From an uncultured Senegalimassilia sp. (GTDB lineage: Bacteria > Actinomycetota > Coriobacteriia > Coriobacteriales > Eggerthellaceae): 42,963 bases of DNA. The position numbers were made by a program, and so were the translations under genes. Under the pieces are notes generated by a model. The model did not search any database. It was given only the letters and a program-made list of their open reading frames with translations, and was not told the origin of the DNA. The stretch is taken from assembly GCF_934632265.1 (NCBI RefSeq), contig NZ_CAKTYH010000004.1, positions 1-42,963 on the forward strand, written 5' to 3'. Positions 38,687 through 42,963 of this stretch are shown here, one piece after another. Position 1 is the stretch's first letter. The number at the start of each line of letters is the position of its first letter.

Positions 38687-38882
38687 AGATCTCGCCCGTC
38701 TCGTCGTCGAAGTCCATGGCCTGCTGCTGCTCAGCCACGGTGAGCAAAACCGTCTTGCCGCTCTGCTTGATGATGCGGAAGGCGTCGGCGTTGTCGGTCA
38801 GGATCTCGAATTGCAGGGTCGCAACGCTGCCCTTCACGGTGGCCTGCTTGAACTGCGCCTGGATGGTGGCTTCGTTGATCAT
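38679..38882 (-). CDS. Hypothetical small protein
   Basis: 67 residues from ATG 38882 (GGAGGTAACG site). MINEATIQAQFKQATVKGSVATLQFEILTDNADAFRIIKQSGKTVLLTVAEQQQAMDF, beta-rich. Resembles recombination-operon small proteins; no known family. Confidence 0.75.
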   Translation of the reverse strand: MINEATIQAQFKQATVKGSVATLQFEILTDNADAFRIIKQSGKTVLLTVAEQQQAMDFDDETGEIYG

Positions 38883-38893
38883 GTCGTTACCTC

Positions 38894-39211
38894 CTATTTG
38901 ATGCCGAGAACGGCGGCAAGGAACGCGCGACCGAACTCGCGCTCTTCCTCGCTGACGGGCTTGATCTTGTCGGCGATGAACTCGCGGCTCTTGGCGACGC
39001 ACTTCTCGTCGATCCTGGAAAGCCCGGCCTCGCAAAGCGCGATCATCACGTGGTAGGCGTTTGCCGCCGTCTCGCCGTCGTTGTTGTCAGGATGCGTGGC
39101 GTCGAACATGAGGTTGTTCGCGATGCAGGCGGCGTGGTCGAGCACTGCTTTGTGGAACTTGGTCCCGTGGAAGTCCTCAAAGCCGTTCTCTTCGAAGTAT
39201 TTGGCGTTCAT
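38894..39211 (-). CDS. Hypothetical protein
   Basis: 105 residues, helical: MNAKYFEENGFEDFHGTKFHKAVLDHAACIANNLMFDATHPDNNDGETAANAYHVMIALCEAG. Unknown. Overlaps the RusA-like gene by 4 bases. Confidence 0.75.
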   Translation of the reverse strand: MNAKYFEENGFEDFHGTKFHKAVLDHAACIANNLMFDATHPDNNDGETAANAYHVMIALCEAGLSRIDEKCVAKSREFIADKIKPVSEEEREFGRAFLAAVLGIK

Positions 39212-39669
39212 TTCTTCTCCTTCACGTACTCCTCGACGAAGTACTCGATGTAGATGTCTATGCGCGGCTGTGTGCCGTATGGGCTTCTTGGCCGCTTGGT
39301 GACGGCTCCCGTATCGACCTGCGAATCGTCCTTGAAGGCGATCCCGTTGAGCGCGTCGCAGGCGAGCTTGCCCAGGTTGTCCCAGTCGGGCTTGCCGAGG
39401 TCGGCGCGGCCCTCCCAGTACTTGGGGTTGCTCTTCGCGAGCGGCCTGGTGGTCGAGATCCGCATCACAACCGGGCCGTCGTGGTCGGCGAATGTCTCGC
39501 CGTATGCCGCGCGGAACGCGTCCTTGATGGCCTTCTCGGCCTTGAGCGTCTTGGTCGGCGTGTAGGTGCGGTGGTTGCGGTAGTCGGTCATAGGGCGCTG
39601 TTTTCCGACAAGCTGGGCGGGGTGCATGGTGATGTGCGCCGTGGCCGCAAGGGTGCGCTGCCAGCTCAT
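39208..39669 (-). CDS. RusA-like Holliday junction resolvase
   Basis: 153 residues from ATG 39669. KPDWDNLGKLACDALNGIAFKDDSQVD holds the conserved D-DN-K and DD metal-binding residues of RusA; the C-terminus PRIDIYIEYF is typical. It resolves recombination intermediates formed by the ERF system. Confidence 0.92.
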   Translation of the reverse strand: MSWQRTLAATAHITMHPAQLVGKQRPMTDYRNHRTYTPTKTLKAEKAIKDAFRAAYGETFADHDGPVVMRISTTRPLAKSNPKYWEGRADLGKPDWDNLGKLACDALNGIAFKDDSQVDTGAVTKRPRSPYGTQPRIDIYIEYFVEEYVKEKK

Positions 39670-40001
39670 TCGGAAAACCCATCGCTCTGGCTGCGGTGCT
39701 TGTTGAAGGCTCCGCGCAGCTCCGGGTATCGCGCCTCCATGATTCGGGCAAGGGCGGGGGCTATGCCGTTCTTGCAGCCGACGTGCAGCTCGTTGCGCAC
39801 CATGTTCACCAGGTAGTTGATCGACACGTAGCCCTTCTCCTTGAGGCGGCGGGCGTTGGAGAGCATGAACCGCCACGCCTCGGGGTTGGCCTCGATCCAC
39901 TTCTTGGCCTCGGCAACGTCCTGCTCGCCAGCCATGCCCAGGCCGAAGATCTCAAGCTGGTTGCTCTGGGGTTTGGGGCGGTATCTCTCGTCGTTACGCA
40001 T
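39666..40001 (-). CDS. Hypothetical protein of recombination cluster
   Basis: 111 residues from ATG 40001. Contains FGLGMAGEQDVAEAKKWIEANPEAWRFMLSNARRLKEKGYVSINYLVNMVRNELHVGCKNGIAPALARIMEARYPEL. Recurrent phage gene by form; function unknown to me, DNA-binding possible. Confidence 0.75.
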   Translation of the reverse strand: MRNDERYRPKPQSNQLEIFGLGMAGEQDVAEAKKWIEANPEAWRFMLSNARRLKEKGYVSINYLVNMVRNELHVGCKNGIAPALARIMEARYPELRGAFNKHRSQSDGFSE

Positions 40002-40278
40002 TGAGCACCGCCATGCTGCCCACGGCTCGCTGGGCGTCGGCAACGGCCTGGTCCATCGTGGGGATGACCCAGAGCCAGAGCACGGCGAGGAAGACCATGA
40101 GGGCCGCGAGGAAGCCGACCATGACGCCCGCCTTGAACTGTGAGCGCTCAAGCTGCTCCTGCGCCGTCGGGCGCTTGCCCTCGAATGGTATGATGGACGC
40201 AGCCTCTTTCGAGGCGGCTACGTAGCGGGTGCCCGAAGTGTGGTAGCGGGGGGCGCTCGCTTTCTTTTTTGTCTGCAT
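39994..40278 (-). CDS. Small membrane protein
   Basis: 94 residues: basic N-terminus (MQTKKKASAPRYHTSG), soluble middle, one membrane helix (AGVMVGFLAALMVFLAVLWLWVI), short tail. Topology suggests an inner-membrane accessory; no family. Confidence 0.7.
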   Translation of the reverse strand: MQTKKKASAPRYHTSGTRYVAASKEAASIIPFEGKRPTAQEQLERSQFKAGVMVGFLAALMVFLAVLWLWVIPTMDQAVADAQRAVGSMAVLNA

Positions 40279-40312
40279 TTCCGTTCTCCTTCTGGTGTTT
40301 TCGCAGGTCAGG

Positions 40313-40687
40313 TTAACCGTGGCTTTTTCCGTGGCTATTTTTCTTTTTCTTAGCCCGGCTTTTCGCGCTGTAGAAGCACTGGCGCGTGCGGTTGTTCCTG
40401 ATCTCCCTTGAGGCCTCTTCCTTCATGGCCTCTGCTTGTTCTGCCAGGTCTGCCATGTGAAGTTCCTTCGTGCACTCGATGCACCAGCCGTTGATGCGGT
40501 TGAGCGGTCGAAACGTCCACTGCCCGCAATGGGGGCACTGCCTGCGCTTGCGCAGCGAGATGCCGCACTTCCGCGCCTGCCACTCGACCGAATCAACCGA
40601 TCGCCCCAGGGCCTTGGCAATAGCCGCCGCACCTTCGCCTGCGTGCTCTTCGAGGTAACGAAGTTCACGTGTAGACCATTGCCTCAT
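40313..40687 (-). CDS. DNA-binding protein with HTH and zinc ribbon
   Basis: 124 residues from ATG 40687. HTH-like: RYLEEHAGEGAAAIAKALGRSVDSVEWQARKCGIS. Zinc ribbon: CPHCGQW ... CIECTKE. The C-terminus is Lys/Ser-rich. Likely a regulator of early genes, by place. Confidence 0.78.
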   Translation of the reverse strand: MRQWSTRELRYLEEHAGEGAAAIAKALGRSVDSVEWQARKCGISLRKRRQCPHCGQWTFRPLNRINGWCIECTKELHMADLAEQAEAMKEEASREIRNNRTRQCFYSAKSRAKKKKNSHGKSHG

Positions 40688-40815
40688 GCCGTCTTCTTCT
40701 CTCCTTTCTCCCATTCGCGGTACACCTGCTTGATCGTCGAGCACATGGTGTCGAAAGCGACCTCACGGGCGGTCTTGGGCTCGTTCTCTTGATTTCGCTT
40801 GGAATCGTCTGGCAT
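40684..40815 (-). CDS. Hypothetical 43-residue protein
   Basis: Start ATG 40815, one base overlapping the upstream XRE stop. DSKRNQENEPKTAREVAFDTMCSTIKQVYREWEKG. Helical C-terminus; no family. Confidence 0.6.
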   Translation of the reverse strand: MPDDSKRNQENEPKTAREVAFDTMCSTIKQVYREWEKGEKKTA

Positions 40816-41021
40816 TAGGCCACCGTCCTGTTTTCCGTCAGCCCGAGCAGGTAGTCTGCCGAACAATGGAATAGGCGCGTCATGGCAATGAGCTTCGAGC
40901 TGGGGATTTCGCCACCGCTCTCGTATGCGGCAATAGTTGCACGGCTCTTCAGATCGAGCTTGCTTGCTAGTCCCTCCTGGCTCAGGCCGATACGGACGCG
41001 TTCACTTGCGATTGGGTTCAT
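40815..41021 (-). CDS. XRE-family repressor (leftward)
   Basis: 68 residues from ATG 41021, chosen because AGTGGAGGTG is four bases upstream; the ATG at 41054 would be inside operator O1. HTH: RVRIGLSQEGLASKLDLKSRATIAAYESGGEIPSSKLIAMTRLFHCSADYLLGL, Cro/C1 type. Its promoter overlaps operators O1 and O2, so it likely controls itself. Confidence 0.85.
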   Translation of the reverse strand: MNPIASERVRIGLSQEGLASKLDLKSRATIAAYESGGEIPSSKLIAMTRLFHCSADYLLGLTENRTVA

Positions 41022-41033
41022 TAGCACCTCCAC

Positions 41034-41128
41034 TTCACTATCTGTGAACTTCACAATTAGTGAATATAGAAGAACATAGGACTTTTTGCAAGTAGATAAT
41101 TCACTATCTGTAAAGTTTTTTGTACAAT
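41034..41128. promoter_or_regulatory. Lysogeny switch: three palindromic operators and two promoters
   Basis: Operators: O1 TTCACTATCTGTGAA (41034-41048), O2 TTCACAATTAGTGAA (41050-41064), O3 TTCACTATCTGTAAA (41100-41114); consensus TTCAC-N5-GTGAA. Leftward promoter: TTGCAA (41091-41086), 17-base spacer, TATATT (41068-41063), with O2 at the -10. Rightward promoter: TTCACT (41100-41105) within O3, 17 bases, TACAAT (41123-41128). Confidence 0.85.
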
Positions 41129-41153
41129 ATGCCCATGGAGTAAGGAGGACACG

Positions 41154-41384
41154 GTGGGCACACGTCTTAAAGAAACGCGGCTTAAATATGGCAAGAAACA
41201 GCCTGAGGTGGCTGAAGTGCTCGGTATCGGCGTACCGGCTTACTCAATGATGGAAAGCGGCCAGCGCGAGATCAACTCGTCGAAGCTCATAAAGCTTGCC
41301 GAGTTCTACGGATGTTCGGTCGATGAGTTATTGGGAACGTGGTACTGGCACGAAGTCGAGAGCCAGCGTAAAGGTAAGGAGTAG
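41154..41384 (+). CDS. XRE-family regulator (rightward)
   Basis: 76 residues from GTG 41154 (AAGGAGG site). RLKETRLKYGKKQPEVAEVLGIGVPAYSMMESGQREINSSKLIKLAEFYGCSVDELLG is a classic C1/Cro HTH. It faces the leftward regulator across the operator region and precedes the recombinase, so it may be the lysogenic repressor; which of the two holds lysogeny is open. Confidence 0.85.
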   Translation: MGTRLKETRLKYGKKQPEVAEVLGIGVPAYSMMESGQREINSSKLIKLAEFYGCSVDELLGTWYWHEVESQRKGKE

Positions 41385-41386
41385 CT

Positions 41387-41668
41387 ATGGGGATGTTCAA
41401 CAAAAGCGCCGCAAAGAAGATGGCGAGCGATGCGGAGGGCTTCATCGTCAACGACGGCAAGCTTCACGCGCTCGTGTTCCAGGTGGCTGGCAAGGCCGTG
41501 TTCTCCACGGGCACGCAGTTCGAGGACAAGGTAACCGAGCGCCTGGACGGCGCATTGGCACGCGTGCAGGAAAGCGGTTGTCAGGTCGTTGACGTGAAGA
41601 TGTCTGCGTGCGCCAACTCGCGCGACACGGACATGATCCTCTACAGCTTCACCGTTCTCTACCGCTAG
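41387..41668 (+). CDS. Hypothetical protein between repressor and recombinase
   Basis: 93 residues, with AAKKMASDAEGFIVNDGKLHALVFQVAGKAVFSTGTQFEDKVTERLDGALARVQESGCQVVDVKMSACANSRDTDMILYSF. PH/YokE-like beta fold cannot be excluded; no family certain. Probably transcribed with the XRE gene. Confidence 0.75.
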   Translation: MGMFNKSAAKKMASDAEGFIVNDGKLHALVFQVAGKAVFSTGTQFEDKVTERLDGALARVQESGCQVVDVKMSACANSRDTDMILYSFTVLYR

Positions 41669-41758
41669 AAAAAAGAAGAAGCCCCACGGGGTCATAGCGC
41701 TGCAACGCTGCCCGCGGGACTTTCCTAAAGAACCTCTGAAAGGAGGCCGTTTCCAATT

Positions 41759-42963
41759 ATGCCAAAAACTGCGGTGATATACGCCCGCTTTTCGTGCAAT
41801 AAGCAGCGCGAGGCCTCTATCGACGACCAGCTGCGCATCTGCCGCCAGTGGTGCCAGCGCGAGAAGTACGCCATCGTGGCGGAATACTGCGACTATGCCA
41901 TAAGCGGGCGCACCGACGACCGCCCCGAGTTTCAGCGCATGGTAGCCAACGCGGGTGAGAGCGACATAGTGCTCGTGTACATGATGGATCGCTTCAGCCG
42001 TGGGGAGTACGACGCGCCCATATACAAGCGCGAGCTTGCCCAGCACGGCGTGAAGCTCGTCTCGGCGCTTGAGCAGATACCTGATTCGCCCGAGGGCATC
42101 ATCTACGAGAAGCTGCTTGAGGGCCTTGCGGCGTGCGAGTCGAAGAAGACCGCGATCCGCACGAGGCGCGGCATGGAGGGAAACGCGCTCAAGTGCAAGA
42201 CCAACGGCGTGCGCGTGTTCGGCTACGCCAGCAACGAGGCCGACGAGTACGTGATCAACGAGGACGAGGCCGCTTTCGTGCGCGAGGCGTTCAAGCGGCG
42301 CATAGCAAAGGAGACCACCAACTCGATAGCTCGCGACTTCGCGGCACGCGGGGTCAAGACCTCGCAGGGAAACCCGTGCGGCTACTCGATGGTCGAGCGG
42401 ATGGTGAAGAACCGGAAGTACACGGGGCGCTACGAGTGGGGCGGCGTTGTCAAAGAGGGCGGCATGCCCGCGATCATCGACGAGGTGACGTTCATGGAGG
42501 CACAGGGCATACGCGCGGCCAAGGAGCGCAGCGCGGAGAGCTGGGGCGACTTCGCCCTTTCCGGCAAGGCGATCTGCGCGGGCTGCGGGCGCAACCTGCA
42601 AGGCGTGAGCGGGCGCGGGCGCAAGAACGTGAAATACGAGTACTACCGCTGCCACGACGGCTGCGTGAGGCCCGTGCGGCGCGAGGAGCTTGAGGGCGAG
42701 ATCGTCAAGGCGCTGCGGGCGCTCCTGCAAGACCGCGAGGAGGCCTTGAGGATAGCCCGCATGGTTGCGGAAAGCTCGGACGGCGCGGAGGTGGCGGCGA
42801 GGCGCAAGCAGGCCGCCCAATCGCTCTCGGCCGCCGAGCGCGGCCTGAAGAACATCCTCAACGCCATCGAGCAGGGCATAATCGCCCCGGGCGTGAAGGA
42901 GCGCATAGCGGAGCTTGAGCACCAGCGCGACCGCGCCAAGCTCGACCTTGAGGCGATCAGGGA
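41759..42963 (+). CDS. Large serine recombinase/integrase (partial; C-terminus outside window)
   Basis: 401 visible residues from ATG 41759 (AAAGGAGG site). Resolvase domain: AVIYARFSCNKQREASIDDQL with catalytic S12, YAISGRTDDRPEFQRM, VYMMDRFSR. Recombinase domain begins near residue 160 (NGVRVFGYA), and a zinc ribbon follows (CAGCGRNLQG; CHDGC), then a coiled coil. It integrates the phage; its att sites are not resolved here. Confidence 0.93.
   Translation, partial: MPKTAVIYARFSCNKQREASIDDQLRICRQWCQREKYAIVAEYCDYAISGRTDDRPEFQRMVANAGESDIVLVYMMDRFSRGEYDAPIYKRELAQHGVKLVSALEQIPDSPEGIIYEKLLEGLAACESKKTAIRTRRGMEGNALKCKTNGVRVFGYASNEADEYVINEDEAAFVREAFKRRIAKETTNSIARDFAARGVKTSQGNPCGYSMVERMVKNRKYTGRYEWGGVVKEGGMPAIIDEVTFMEAQGIRAAKERSAESWGDFALSGKAICAGCGRNLQGVSGRGRKNVKYEYYRCHDGCVRPVRREELEGEIVKALRALLQDREEALRIARMVAESSDGAEVAARRKQAAQSLSAAERGLKNILNAIEQGIIAPGVKERIAELEHQRDRAKLDLEAIR

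Noticed and set aside
40815-41054. Start of the leftward repressor at ATG 41054
   Set aside because: That start would place operator O1 within the gene and lacks a ribosome site; ATG 41021 has GGAGGTG at the right distance.
41669-41758. Terminator between the 93-residue gene and the recombinase
   Set aside because: AGCCCCACGGG and CCCGCGGGACT can pair with two mismatches around a long loop followed by TTTCC, but the stem is too poor to call with confidence.
41306-42922. A 538-residue open frame on the minus strand opposite the recombinase
   Set aside because: It is a mirror of the serine recombinase and XRE frames, full of repetitive L/A/R/H, without a ribosome site; the plus-strand genes have clear family motifs.
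1-42963. tRNA or other structured RNA genes
   Set aside because: I looked for cloverleaf patterns and TTCGA-type arms outside coding regions and saw none that close properly; a dedicated search would be needed to exclude them.

Overview
The window is almost entirely one temperate siphovirus (a prophage) inserted in a high-GC Gram-positive genome. High GC, a P27-style actinophage small terminase, frequent GTG/TTG starts and the flanking GtrA and dolichol-phosphate-mannose-synthase-like genes suggest an Actinomycetota host. A gut Coriobacteriia/Eggerthellaceae host is my best guess, but this is inference: no 16S or other marker is present. All identifications come from reading the sequence; no database search was run.

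Layout. Positions 1-1093 are host DNA: a leftward partial GT2 glycosyltransferase and a rightward GtrA-like flippase. The prophage starts somewhere in 1094-1396 and runs off the right edge inside a large serine recombinase (41759 to the end). The late genes are on the minus strand and read right to left: PAPS-reductase pair (26.9-25.6 kb), small and large terminase, portal, SH3/SAP protein, MuF minor head protein with a RelA/SpoT-like C-terminal domain and a tiny partner gene, thioredoxin-like protein, scaffold, decoration protein, major capsid, four connector/completion proteins, major tail protein, tail chaperones with a -1 frameshift site, tape measure, Fn3 tail protein, tail protein, coiled-coil protein, the diversity-generating retroelement (DGR), then XkdX-like protein, holin, C39-like peptidase and GH25 endolysin.

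The DGR (about 4.3-7.5 kb) is complete: a C-type-lectin-like variable protein whose last 44 codons are the variable repeat (VR), a terminator and an 11-bp stem-loop after the VR, avd, a 128-bp template repeat (TR), and a YMDD reverse transcriptase. TR and VR differ at six positions, and all six are adenines on the TR coding strand. This is the expected mutagenesis signature. The reverse transcriptase also carries a ten-G homopolymer near its 3' end.

A rightward module (27.4-29.8 kb) of small unknown genes, including DUF2958- and DUF2786-like proteins, is driven from a repeat-rich operator region opposite an XRE gene. A leftward early module (41.0-29.8 kb) holds regulators, RusA, ERF recombinase, SSB, a replication protein, a DnaC-like loader, an HNH-like protein, a two-piece cytosine-5 methyltransferase, a MazG-like protein and many small zinc-binding or membrane proteins. 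The lysogeny switch is at 41.0-41.2 kb: two divergent XRE genes flank three 15-bp palindromic operators that overlap recognisable promoters.

The points that most deserve follow-up are the DGR with its G10 tract, the MuF-RelA/SpoT fusion with its small overlapping partner gene, the split methyltransferase, and the unassigned rightward module.
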